Assembly (NCBI GenBank): GCA_023053575.1
Contig: JAKZAP010000009.1
Coordinates: 16,907,869-16,971,868, forward strand
DNA: 64,000 nt
Source of the DNA: Branchinecta lynchi
Taxonomy: Eukaryota > Arthropoda > Branchiopoda > Anostraca > Branchinectidae
Reading direction: 5' to 3'
The notes under the pieces are model-generated. The model made no database searches. It saw nothing but the letters and a program-made list of their open reading frames with translations, and was not told the DNA's origin. How positions within the stretch are numbered: the stretch's first letter is position 1; every line of letters begins with the position of its first letter. A program made the position numbers and the translations under genes. This document shows positions 1 to 9,882 of this stretch, piece by piece.

Positions 1-405
1 AAAATGTATTGAATAGATGCATCTTTGGTGCTGATTTGGGACTTTATCTGTTCCGGAGTTTAGGTAAGACAGCAAAGTATTTTGGGTTTTGTGAAAGACT
101 TGGATGTTGTATTTTCTCAAACTGTTAGGCAATTTTTCGGTTACCCCGCGGACGTACGGAAGGTAAAGGCGGGCATTTTTTGTCTTCTGCCTCACCATAC
201 TAGTAGAACTTACAGGATCTTTGGGGGCTGAATGCAGCTTCAGTCGTCTTCTGATGATCTGTTCAACCAGTTGAACGGGGTATTTGTTTCCAAACAGGAC
301 GTCCCGAATGTGGCAAAGTTCGTCATCTAGGAGATCTTCGTCGCAAATTTTGATGGCTCGGTCGACTAGTGAGATAACTACTCCGTGTTTCACATACTCT
401 GGCTG
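1..405 (-). CDS. Penelope-like element ORF fragment (RT tail into GIY-YIG), cut by window edge
   Basis: Read on the minus strand from about 402 down to base 1, one frame stays open for about 134 codons with no start or stop in the window. It contains HGVVISLVDRAI, then a charged stretch, then LYLPYVRGVTEKL, then a KTQNTL block, and it ends in CIYSIHF at the window edge. This order (a 'VV.SLVDRA' block, an 'LPYVRG.SE' block, a 'F(K)T.NTL' block, and a (V/I)YSI start of a GIY-YIG nuclease) is what is found C-terminal to the reverse transcriptase in Penelope-like retroelements. The RT core itself is absent: at about 405 the frame meets an inverted copy of part of the same sequence. The open frame suggests a young insertion. 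The family call rests on motif memory; the GIY-YIG domain lies mostly outside the window. Confidence 0.62.
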
Positions 406-468
406 GTAACCGTACGTCCGTGGAGTAACAAAAATTGTCCAAAAGTTTGAGAAAATAATAGTTAAGTT
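406..468 (+). mobile_element. Inverted second fragment of the same Penelope-like ORF
   Basis: Bases 410-429 read CCGTACGTCCGTGGAGTAAC. This is an inverted match, 18 of 20, to bases 140-159, which encode the LPYVRGVT block on the other strand. Similarity continues to about 465 (a shared AGTTTGAGAAAATA). Two Penelope-like fragments therefore lie head to head. This could come from a second insertion or from a fold-back event during retrotransposition. Confidence 0.5.
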
Positions 469-669
469 TTCAGCCCCTTATTAATAATAAAACCAAAGTT
501 GATAAAAATGCAGAAAAAAACCTTTCCTGTCATCGCCCCAATTGTGCAGCAAAAAGAGCGTCCGTGTCAAAAATTAAATCTCAGGACTAGTTTTTTCATT
601 GCAGTGGTATTTGAAGGTAATTTACTTTAATACGATATATATAGTTGGTAGAAGCTTCAGTTATTTATT

Positions 670-811
670 ACAGGTTTGTTTACTTCCCCGACGTTGACCC
701 AGATGATTGACAGCCTGACGAGGACCCTTTGCAAGAAGGGCCGAAATATCGCTGATGAAGAATCGTAGCTGACGCATCCGTTGTAAACACTGTTTGAATA
801 AATATCTACAG
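670..811 (+). repeat. Hammerhead-type repeat, copy 1
   Basis: This is a full copy of a repeat of about 140-150 bp that recurs at 6.4-6.7, 32.9-33.0 and 34.8-35.7 kb. In order it has CAGGTTTGTTTACTTCCCC, the ribozyme-like core (703-766), and a tail containing GTAAACACTGTTTGAATA. The surrounding DNA shows no gene. It lies 200 bp from the Penelope-like fragments but on the opposite strand, so a physical link to that element is only suggestive. Confidence 0.7.
703..766 (+). ncRNA. Candidate type I hammerhead ribozyme, intact core
   Basis: All conserved core positions are present. CTGACGA is at 715-721. Stem II is GG-a-CCCTT (722-729) pairing with AAGGG-CC (736-742) around a 6-nt loop, with one bulged A. 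GAAA is at 743-746. A minimal one-base-pair stem III (A746-T749, loop TA) is followed by C750, the predicted cleavage position. Stem I pairs 711-714 with 751-754; after an internal loop, ATGATT (703-708) pairs with AATCGT (761-766). A very short stem III of this GAAA-NN-UH form is what is known from hammerheads in Penelope-like elements and animal retrozymes. Activity is inferred, not shown. Confidence 0.72.
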
Positions 812-990
812 TTAAACAATAATGATGTGACGGAAACAAAAGTCGGGTGACCAGCTGGTAACAAAGTCAGTAGAAATGTGTGAGTACTCGCAGAAATGTA
901 TGTACTGGCAACACAACTTGTTCGCTGGTATCTGAGAAGAAAACTTACAGTGAATAAGCTGGCTTTCTTTTGAGATATTGTTTACTTTTT

Positions 991-1642
991 GGGATCCCAA
1001 AACGTAAGTGGAGGGGTACCTCTGACATCCCAAAAGTTGTCCGTCTGTCCGCACGATAACTCTCGAAGGGATTGAGATATTTTGATTAAATTTGGTGGAG
1101 GATTGGTTCAAAGTACAGGTCAAGTTCGAAGATGGGCTCTGTAGTCCTATATTTGTGAGTGGGGGAGGGGTTTCAAATTAAGGGGCGAAAAAAATATTTT
1201 TTGAAAGCTATTAAGATAGTTGATGTAGGGGTAAGGAGACATGCTGAATTCGAATATGAAATTCATTTTCTCACGCGACAAATAGTTCACCCGGAATCCG
1301 GAAAAAACGGAAAATTTGTGAAAAGTAAAACTTTAATATGAAGTTGGCTAGAGGTTCGATTTAGGACAAAGAGACGTGCTGAGTCCGAATATGAAATTTA
1401 TTTTCTCGCCGGACAATTACTTTCGGCCGGAATCCGGCCAAAACCGGAGAATTTATTAAAAGTAAAAGTTTTATTTAAATTTGATAAGATGTTCGATTTG
1501 CGGGTAAGAAGACATGCTGAATTTCCATATGACAATCATTTTCTCACCGGGTGTATAGACCGCTCGGAATCCGGCTGAAACCGGAAAATGTGTTAAAAGT
1601 AAAAGTTTAATCTGAAGTTGATTAGAGGTTGGATGTAGGGGA
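991..1642 (+). mobile_element. Family A element, copy 1 (3'-truncated)
   Basis: It starts GGGATCCCAAAACGTAAG, followed by the family A head: a GTCCGTCTGTCC stretch, then ACTCTCGAAGGGATTGAGATATTTTGAT split by small changes. Several diverged 136-bp array units follow, each with a CCGGAATCCGG core (1410-1600). The conserved tail ending TTTGGTCTTGTT is missing. It contains no coding sequence; the short open frames here are array reading frames. Confidence 0.8.
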
Positions 1643-1679
1643 AAGTGATGGAAATAATATAGGCTATAGGCTCCAGTAC

Positions 1680-2060
1680 AAGATGAAGATCTGAAAACAT
1701 ATTCAGGTGAATTCCAAGGTCCCTTAATTATCTATTTGATCCAATTGGTAATTGACTTTAGTCACAGAAAACACAAAAATGGCACTGTTCAAGAAAGGTT
1801 CAAAATAAAAAAACATTCAAATAAACATAGAGTAGAGGCATACTTATTTGAACAGTTAAAACAGTGCAGTTTTGGGGCTAAATGTTAAATGAAGATCCAA
1901 AAATGTGGCCCTTAAATACCTACTTAGCCTGACTTACGATAACTGATAGTTAACTTTAGTCACTGCAAATGCATGAAAATGGCCAAGTTCAAAGTCAACA
2001 AAGCTTCAAATAAGCATACCTCTACTGTACTGTGACTGTACAGGAGGGATATTGAACATT
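1680..2060 (+). repeat. Two diverged ~200-bp tandem units
   Basis: The block around 1740-1800 (ACTTTAGTCAC, then AAAATGGC and GTTCAA) recurs around 1945-2000 with the same order and spacing, giving a period of about 203 bp. No coding potential was recognised. It may be the untranslated part of the LINE whose relic follows. Confidence 0.4.
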
Positions 2061-2237
2061 GACTTTAAACAACCTCGAAACTGGCCTAAAAAGAATGGAA
2101 GGAAATTTCAGTAAAAGGTCCTAAATGTCAAGAAGGAAACCCTGGCCTGAGTCTACCCTCAGTGACCTGGGACATATTTAGAACTGCCCAAAAATTTCCT
2201 TGTAAGGTTTTCAGGCCAAGTTCGAGGTGGTACAAAT

Positions 2238-2530
2238 GTGAGGTTGGATGACCCTCCTGTACCTCTTCTAGTTCTCAAAATGAAATCCAAAATAGAGAAT
2301 CTACCGTTTGAAAAGTTCTTCAGGAAACCAGCCACAAGCCAAACCAAAGGCCACTCTGAAAAGGGATACAAGCTAGAAGCTAGAAAAAGAGTTCAGAAAA
2401 CTTTTTTCTCAATGCAAGCAGTCGACACTTGGAATAGCCTGTCCATACATGAAATACATGCCATCTAGGCTGCATCCAGGCACCAAATATAAACAGATTC
2501 AAAAACAGAGTGGATAAGTTGAGGGAATAA
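2238..2530 (+). pseudogene. LINE reverse-transcriptase C-terminus relic
   Basis: A frame of 76 codons ends in GHSEKGYKLEARKRVQKTFF followed by a VDTWNSLS block. This matches the 'RGHS.KL.K.R...R..FFS.R....WNSL' end of CR1/Jockey-type LINE ORFs, also seen in this window at 42.8-43.0 kb. After the stop at 2466 the expected NRFKNRVDKLRE continues in another frame at about 2494-2530, so the copy is frameshifted. A LINE-like 3' end (TTTAAGTAAGTAAGTA) at 2972-2988 probably belongs to it, separated by an inserted MITE. Confidence 0.6.
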
Positions 2531-2611
2531 AACAACAACAAACTCGACACATTGGCTGAATGGTAAAAATAGCTACAACATCAACCAACTACAAATTCAT
2601 CAAACAAACTG

Positions 2612-2921
2612 AATATTTGGGGGGGGGGGACGAGGCATTTACCGACTGGCTAGTAATTTGTACCGAATTTTTCTGCAGAAAAAACGACTTGTTTTCAACA
2701 ATAAAAATTGCATTTTAGAAAAAAATCGGCTGATTTTCCAAAAAATTCACTTATTTTGAAGAAAAATTGACCAATTTTCAGAAAAAACAACTGTTTTCAT
2801 GAAAAAAAATCAACTGTTTTGATGGAAAATCGCGGCCCTTCAAGCAAACTGGGTATGTTTTACCGACTGGCCAATGGTTTTTGGGGGGGGGGCGGCCCCC
2901 CCCAGTTGTGACGCCTCTGCA
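2612..2921. mobile_element. hAT-like MITE remnant with poly-G/poly-C end
   Basis: The right end, read on the minus strand, is CAGAGGCGTCACAACTGGG followed by a long G run, the form seen at other hAT-like ends in this window. ATTTACCGACTGGC (about 2637) recurs near the right end as TTTACCGACTGGC (2860). The middle holds short imperfect repeats rich in GAAAAA and TTTTC. The left inverted repeat is not recognisable and no target duplication was found. Confidence 0.38.
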
Positions 2922-2988
2922 CGGAACAAGCAGGCCTGCCAACTTGCTGGATGGCTATGGCTGCCTGACAACTTTAAGTAAGTAAGTA

Positions 2989-3838
2989 CAATTGCGATTT
3001 AAAAACTGAACTCCTTGAGCCCAAGCTGACTGCAAAACATATATTGAACACCAGATAAGAAAAGAAAGTCAGCTATAGCCTATGATGCTCGTCCGCAATA
3101 GTTTGCCCCTTCTAAGCAAGAAGAGTCCTCATCAGGCTTTTGCTGGAAACTCGATAAAAAAAAAAATAAGAAGTTTGGTTACCTCAATCAAGAACGAAGA
3201 AAATCTACCCGCGTTTCAAAGCTGCAACAGTGCCTTCCTAAGTCTAGAGTACAACACGCGTGGCCCCAAGTATTCGAATTCAAACCTTATCCGCGGGCTG
3301 AAATATGTCTAATTGAAAAGAAAAATCCCTACGTGATGTAAGAGCTACACAAGTACACAGCAAGCACAGGACAAAAAGAATTTGAAAGAAAAAAGAACAT
3401 CTACAAGATGCAGAGACTATTAGTCGTAATCCTGCTTACTGTTATGTTCGAAACAAATATAACGACAACTGCCAACCACAAATGTTTAAAAAAAAAAAAT
3501 CAATTTCTCCGGCTGTCTTTCATTGTTTTTGTACGCTAATTTGTCGTTACTCGGCGGAAAAAAAATCGCACAACTGGCATGACTCGAGAATACTCTATAT
3601 GACTAACGTTGCTTGTAACACTTTCGAAATTGCTAACCCCTGCTATACTCGTAGCAGACTTTTTTTGTTTGAACAATACAATAAACTGACTTTCAGAGAC
3701 ACACGTCTAGTAGGTTAAATAAGAAAATGATAGAAAAAGTAGAGGAAAAAACACGCCAGTGATTCTCAGGAAGAAGTAGTAAACGTGTCCGTAACGACTC
3801 ATGTACAGAGACGTCATTTCGCGAAAATCTAGGGGATG
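2989..3838. other. No recognised gene; one short secretory-type ORF
   Basis: Bases 3000-3060 match the CTTGAGCCCAAGCTGACT flank of the hammerhead-type repeats. The rest is unique in the window. An ATG at 3408 opens a 43-codon frame (stop 3537-3539) beginning MQRLLVVILLTVMF, which would make a good signal peptide, but the frame then runs through an A12 tract and no homology was recognised. I do not call it a gene. Confidence 0.3.
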
Positions 3839-4184
3839 GCAGTGACATCCTTCTGGCCCCCCTTGCCATTTTCATGCGGAATTACATAGGTAAGACTAGA
3901 AATACAGAAGTGGCTAACACATGCATAAGATATATTTTACAAGAATATTTTTATCAAATTTTTTTTTTTTTTTAACTTTGACTTTTTGTATTTAAGCAGT
4001 GTAGTCTGTTTCGGATTCGCTCCGCGTCATGGCTCCATGGTCTGGATTTACAACGGTGATCTGGAAAGAAGAAACAGCAGAAAAAAATCATGGTATAGGG
4101 GCAAACGCCTGGGTTTCATTTTGGCAAAGTTGTCAACGAGAGTTTCGAAGTTTAAACTCTTAACCAAAGACTTTCCTGAAAAGA

Positions 4185-5690
4185 TCAGAAGAAGGTGCTA
4201 AGCCGATAATGCCCCATGCTTGTCTGGAGGTATGTCTTGACGATCTTCAGCACAGAGAAGAAACGCTCGTTTCCGGATGGAGTGACGGGAAGAGTTATTA
4301 CGATTTCCAGGATCTTCAGTAACTCAGAATACGCAACCGAGAGATCCTTCAGCTTAAAAGTACAGCTGAAAGAGATCTTTCGGTTTGTTGAGCGTCTCGG
4401 CGAGGAATCGTTTTGCAACAGACGCTTGACAATTCAGAAGTATTTCGTCTATTCCGAGACCCCCAAAGTGAGAAGAAATTTGACATAGCAGATCGTAGTC
4501 CATAAAACGGGAGACTCAATGTCAAGGGCTGTGATCGCTTCCAAAAGGGGCAAATTGTTTGAAAACCGGTTTTCAAACTCTGAGATGAACCGATCAAAAA
4601 GTTCGTAATATTCCTTTCGAATTTTCTCCTCGAAAGAAATCATACGGTCGGCACTATCGCTGAAGTTCTTGCCCAGGGTTGATGTGGTCAGAAAGCCTTT
4701 GAGGTGAGGGGCTATTTTCTGCGCTCGCTTGGGTCTGTCTTGAGAGGCAGCCCCACTGCTGGTTAGGACGGCTTCATCTTGCTTGACTTCAATGCCCAGA
4801 TTCACAGCGGACACTCGAGACTTCGCAAAGTGAGAGCGAAAAGATTCTTCTTTGCGCATATCACGGAGCTCGTTCAAAGTGTTCTAATCAAAGAACACGC
4901 CTTCGATATGAGCAAGTCTGTGGCTTGAAGTTGCTCAGACAACAAATTTGTTGCGCTCAATATGCTTTCTGCGATGTGAAGCTGCACGACAAACCGAAAA
5001 GACTCAAGCTTTTTTCTGAAACCACGCGCCTCAGCCGCAGCGTCTGAGTTTGCAGATTCGGTCGTCACCAGGAGTACCGCCAATATACAGTCATATCGCA
5101 ATTTTACCTTTGACACAGAGCGATACCAATAGGCCCACTTCGTGATAGCAGTTCTTTCAAGTTGAAGAACAGGAAGGTTGGCAGACTTTTGGGCTTCAAC
5201 GAACAGCTGATACCTCGTGTTGCTAATGGAAATAAAGAAATGTCCTGTAAAACAGAAAAGAAAGACGAAAGCTCTCTGAGCTGTTTCACGCAATCAACAA
5301 TGACGAGGTTTAGCCTGTGGGCATGGCAGTGAATGTAGATTGCGTGCTCCACTTTAGCTCTGAGACGAGCCTGGACGCCGGAAAAGCTTCCACTCATAAC
5401 ACTGGCGCCATCATAACACTGAGCGACGCAGTTTGACCAGCTTGACCCAATCTGCGGTTGAACTTACCAAATAAGGTTGGTGGGTATTCTGGTAGCTTTG
5501 TCTGGCTTGGCCCCGCGAGTGCATTTGTAGAAATGTCCATCCTGTCCAAAATATCGCTTTCATCTAGTGGAGTATCATCACGGTCGAAGGAACGGAGGGA
5601 AGAAGGGAAGGAGTCATTATCTGGGACTGCTGGAACGGCTATGCTATTTTCTTCCAAATTGCTTTCCTATATGATAAATAACCAATAAGT
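4185..5690 (-). pseudogene. hAT-superfamily (ZMYM1-like) transposase relic
   Basis: On the minus strand, pieces of one transposase follow in the right order but in changing frames. QCYDGASVMSGSFSGVQARL spans 5380-5440, and CHAHRLNLVIVDCVKQL follows at about 5280-5330. A helical region (5293 down to 4874) includes EARGFRKKLESFRFVVQLHI. LRDMRKEESFRSHFAKSR is at about 4800-4870. A C-terminal dimerisation segment, ITLPVTPSGNERFFSVLKIV, is at about 4230-4310. This is the usual order of hAT transposases of the ZMYM1/'TTF-type' group (RNase H-like fold with a C-terminal dimerisation block). Several frameshifts and stops make it non-functional. CAGTGACATCC at 3840 and a GACGTCAC motif with a G run near 5850 may be decayed ends, but no matching 8-bp flanks were found. 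Confidence 0.72.
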
Positions 5691-5699
5691 ACACAGGAT

Positions 5700-6419
5700 C
5701 GCCGAATACTTGATTAAAATCTTTGATTCATGTGGGCCTATCAACTATCCACTGATCTCACAGCCGAGCCACTAGATGACCCAGCGGTGAGATCGAGTTG
5801 TGGCTTCATCTTGGGTCTTGGGGGGGGGGGGGGGGGGGTCTAGACGTCACAAGTGTTAGAATGCTTATGATACAGCTCCTTTCGAATCGCTATTTCGTGC
5901 GAAAATCAGCTAACAAATTTTCTGAACACGGCAGTCTTTTACTGTAGAAAATGTGTGGAAATAGCTGCAACATTGCACGTAGCAGTGTGATATCGTACTT
6001 ATATTCAAACGTAAAAAAATTAGAGCCGGTACTTGTCTCTTTCATTTCTAAGTCTACTTGTCTAATTGCCGTTGAAAGGACTCTTGCCTATTCTGCCTTT
6101 TATAATATACTTAGCTCCGATATGGGATTATAAGCTTCTAAAATCCCCACCTTTTTCCATGTTTTCGTTTCGTAACTACGAACTTTTCGCGCTTTTTCGG
6201 CCTTTCCAAGTCTTTCCGTGATCCAACGAAAAGTTTGCCGGAGTCTTCAACGTCCGCTGACAACTCTTGCTCATATAGCTAAAACAACGATGCCACGAGG
6301 AATGCCTCCAAGATGAATTTTGTTCGTAAAAAAAGGATTCAGGTGACGGAATTAGTCTGTAAAAGTCATAAAGTCCACCTTAGTTTGTTGTGTTGCGAGA
6401 GCAACACTTTGGTTTTTAA
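5700..6419. other. No gene recognised; poly-G tract and hairpin
   Basis: A run of about 18 G lies at 5820-5838. GTGTTGCGAGAGCAACAC at 6382-6399 is a perfect 7-bp hairpin with a GAGA loop; the same stem (loop TCTC) recurs at 9291-9308. Nothing else was recognised. Confidence 0.4.
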
Positions 6420-6670
6420 ATATTCTTTGAGCCCAAGCTGACTTTGAAAAATCTATTCAAACAATGTTTACAACGGATACGTCAGCTACGATTCTTCGTC
6501 AGCGATATTTCGGCCCTTCTTGGCAGGGTTCCTCGTCAGGCTGTCAATCCTCTGGTTCAACTTCGGGGAAGGAAACAAACGTGTAATAACTTTGAAACAT
6601 CTATTCAAACAATGTTTACAACGGATACGTCAGCTGGGATTCTTCGTCAGCGATATTTCGGCCCTTTGGA
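6420..6670 (-). repeat. Hammerhead-type repeat, tandem dimer (second unit truncated)
   Basis: Two units lie head to tail on the minus strand. The motif TTTGAAA, then ATCTATTCAAACAATG, starts at 6443 and again at 6591, a period of 148 bp. The right-hand unit keeps only its tail and stops inside stem II at about 6670. Tandem units of about 150 bp carrying a hammerhead core are typical of retrozyme-like repeats and of the terminal repeats of Penelope-like elements. Confidence 0.7.
6490..6549 (-). ncRNA. Candidate type I hammerhead ribozyme, intact core
   Basis: On the minus strand GATTGACAGC (6549-6540) precedes CTGACGA (6539-6533). Stem II follows: GG-aa-CCCT pairing with AGGG-CC around a GCCAAGA loop. 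Then come GAAA, the minimal stem III ATAT and C6504, the predicted cleavage base. The 3' strand of stem I, GCTG (6503-6500), pairs with CAGC; the outer GATT pairs with AATC (6493-6490). It differs from copy 1 in the stem II bulge and loop only. Confidence 0.68.
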
Positions 6671-6679
6671 ACCTTCGGA

Positions 6680-7500
6680 ACTTTGGTTTTGTCCTTGTTT
6701 TTTTTTTCCTATACTTGCCGATTTCATTTTATTCCTGGTAACTGGTAAGGGTCTAACCTGTGCGGTTTTTGCGGAAAGTGTGGACCTGGCCGGATTGATG
6801 AATATGACATTACATTTTGGAAAGCTCCGTAGAACTCTTGCCTGGGGCCAATAAGGATGGTTGTTGCTTGTCCTCGAGCCAGAGCCTACGGTGTGCGAAG
6901 TGAAGTGGAGTTGTATAGCCTATGTCAGAGAAGACTTTCTGAAGTTGTGTAGCCAACCTTTCGTTTCGTCAAACCATGTTTCTGCTTTCGAGTGGAAAGC
7001 TCCGTTCTAGCACGCAAGCAGGCAGGCACCAGTTTCAAACTGAAGATGGACTACAATCTATAAGTGTTAAATATTTGCGGCAGTTACCCGGCCCCACAGC
7101 CAACATACCTTCTTATGAGTGAGAAATAGAAAAATCTACAGAAACAAAAAAGTATTTTTTTTCCCATGGGTCCGAAAGTGCTGCCATCTATTGTTTCTTT
7201 CCATGTCTGTTCGCGATTTCAGCTGAGTTTATCATTAATTTTTTGGCACTTGGGTTTGCGGTAGAGAAATGGTATCAGGTGTGCCTCTTAAACTTTAAAA
7301 GTTCTCTCATTGCTAAAGAAACTAGAGCTTATCCTTTGCTCCTTTCTAAGCGGTGACGTTAGAAAGTTGCCTACAGCAAAAAGTCAGCCTTTTGAAATAA
7401 GACAGGTAGATTTTTTTTTCGACAGCAATCGATAGCCGTTGATGAGACGATCAAAGTATACGTCATCTATTTTTTGGTACAAAAATTCCTTCGTGAGATA
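6680..7500. other. No gene or known repeat recognised
   Basis: The sequence is unique within the window. Open frames are short and without recognisable motifs. Confidence 0.4.
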
Positions 7501-7504
7501 CACC

Positions 7505-9290
7505 AGTTTGAAAATTTTAAGGGGTTGACTACTTCAGTAGTAAGGTACACACTGAAAACAAAAATAGGCGATACCAGTTGTGAGACATATAGGGGACTTG
7601 TAAGCAACGGTCGACTGTTAGCTCATAGTTATCTTCGGCAATGAGGGGTTTGCAGCTTTTGCTAGTTGGTGAACCTGTAATTTGCTTCCGGTGTATTCGA
7701 TGGCAAGAACAATCTGGTTCACAATGGTAAGATATGCAAGGGAGTTGTAAGTAATAATCGGCTGTTATGCTACACTCATCTTCAGCGATGAGGTTTGCAA
7801 CTTTTGCTAGCTGGTGTACCCATTATTTGTTTTCGGTGAACTTGATGTCTGTCACGGGAGAGGGACTGTAATTAGGAATCGGTTCACGAGGGGCTAGAAA
7901 TTTTTGCAAATGGGTGCACATTGTATTCGATTTCTATAAATCTGACGGTAAGAAAGTTTGTGTCGACGGTCTATCGCTGTAACCTAGGATTAACTGTTTA
8001 CGTAACGGATACAAACGAAAATGTAAAACAATGAGGTAGTTTCATAATAATTAATAGTGTCATCTATGGTATTTTAATCCTTAAAAGTTACGGATAGCTT
8101 TGTAATACCAACTAGATTATAAAAAATATTCTTCCAAGATTTCATCCGTCACAATGTCTACGATTGAAAGGATAAAGCTCAACTGACTGCAAAGTCAATT
8201 TTGTCCCTTCTTCCAATATTATTTTGTTGTTGTTTTTAACAACGCTGAAGAATGGCTTTTGATCATGTGATCATTTTTTTTTAGAACATCTCTTTTTAAA
8301 AGCTTCGATAAGCTGATAACTTCAGCATTAAACCGACAGCGAAGAAACAAAACAGCTTAAAAGTTTCAAGGGGTTGATAACTTCAGTAGTAAGGTACACA
8401 CTGAGACCAAAAATAGGCGATACCAGTTGTGAGACATGTAGGGGACTTGTATTCAACAGTCAACTGTCAGCTCATAATCATCTTCGACAATGAGGGGTTT
8501 GCAGCTTTTGCTAGTTGGTGTACCTGTTACTTGTTTCCGGTATATTCGATGTTAAGAACAATTTGGTTCCCAATGGTAAGATATGCAAGGGACTTGTAAG
8601 TAATAATCGGCTGTTATGCTACAATCGTCTTCACGGATGAGGGGTTTGCAACTTTTACTAGCTGGTCTACCCATTATTTTTACCCGGTGAACTTGATGTC
8701 TATCACGGGAGAGGGACTTGTAATTAAGAATCGGTTCATGAGGGACTAGAATTTTTGCAAATTGGTGCACATGTATTCGATTTCTATAAATCTGACGGTA
8801 AGAAAGTTTGTATCGATGGTCTATCGCTGTGACCAAGGATTAACTGTTTACGCAGCGGGTACAAACGATAATGTACACCATGAGGTAGTTTCGTATTTTA
8901 ATCCTGAAAAGTTGCGGATAAAGTTCAACTGACTGCAAAGTCAATTTCTTCCGATATTCCTTTGTTGTTGTTTTTACAACGCTGAGAGAGAGAGAGAGAG
9001 AGAAATTTTTATTGAATAAATAAATAAAGCACTTCCGTTTAACAACCACCCCAAGAAGTAACCTTGTCCTAGGGGGTGGCAAAAAAATAAAAACTGCATT
9101 AATGCAGAACAAATCTACTGAACAAAGAGTCAACTTCAATTGTCCTAATCGAGACCACAAACCAAACCACAAAAAAATAAATAAGAATAGCTTTTGATCA
9201 TGTAACGATTCTTTTTAGAAAATACCGTTTTAAAAGCTTCGAAAAGTTGACAGGTTCAGATTTTAACCGACAGCGAAGAAACAAAACCGA
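7505..9290 (+). repeat. Direct tandem duplication, ~850-bp unit, two copies
   Basis: ACTTCAGTAGTAAGGTACAC starts at 7531 and again at 8380, a spacing of 849 bp. Similarity then runs through the whole unit (for example GAGGGGTTTGCAGCTTTTGC and CACGGGAGAGGGACT in both) with scattered substitutions. CCGACAGCGAAGAAACAAAAC closes both units (about 8333 and 9265). No conserved reading frame spans the two copies. The second copy carries an insertion at 8985-9184. Confidence 0.8.
8985..9184 (-). mobile_element. ~195-bp insertion with LINE/SINE-like tail
   Basis: The first tandem unit reads CAACGCTGAAGAATGGCTTTT (with one break) at about 8245, whereas the second has GAGAGAGAGAGA, AATAAATAAATAAAG and about 150 bp more between CAACGCTGA and AGAATAGCTTTT. 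The (GA)n and (AATA)n ends suggest a retroposed 3' end, inserted in minus orientation. The source element is not identified. Confidence 0.5.
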
Positions 9291-9308
9291 AGTGTTGCTC
9301 TCGCAACA

Positions 9309-9874
9309 CTTTAGTCGGCGAAGCCGGACAAAGGTTGCCGCAACATTTCACGTTGCTCACGGAACGTAGGTCTAGTTCTGATTGTTTTTACTTAATTTTA
9401 AATTTGTATTATTTACAAACCAAAATCAGAACCATAATGAAATCAGTTTTTATCCCATCTTTAAACACAATGTTGATTAAAAGAAATTCTTATTAACCAT
9501 CTGTCTTTCAAAACCAAGAACACCAGCAACTCCAAAATCGACTCCCCATCGAATCTTAAAGGGAGTGTGGGAATCTGAAAAGGGGAGTGTGGGAGTCTAA
9601 AAAGGAGAACCGAATGATCCTGCCCCATCAGACGGCCATTACAGCTACCATGCGACGGGATTGGATCCGCCCATGTCAAATGTCGGGTGACGCTCTGTAG
9701 CATCGCCCGGAATACAAGTGAAATGAATGGCGCATGTTGTATATGATGTTGTATATGATTTTATACTAGTGTAATTCAGTTATTAAACCTTCATTCTCAC
9801 AGAAGGACGTCTTATGTTTATTGGTCAGAGGTGGCGTGTTAATCTCTCACAGGGAGTCCTTTTTGATGGTGGTG
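9309..9874. other. No gene recognised
   Basis: It begins with the hairpin GTGTTGCTCTCGCAACAC (9291-9308). The rest shows no motif I recognise. Confidence 0.35.
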
Positions 9875-9882
9875 ATGATAAT

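Noticed and set aside
670..864. Short peptides read across the hammerhead repeat
   Set aside because: Frames are not kept between copies; conservation follows RNA pairing rather than codons.
3840..5855. Complete hAT element around the transposase relic
   Set aside because: Possible ends (CAGTGACATCC and GACGTCAC) do not match well and the 8-bp flanks differ.
8840..9172. 110-codon minus frame with Ser/Leu run
   Set aside because: It reads through the (GA)n tract and A-rich tail of an inserted repeat.
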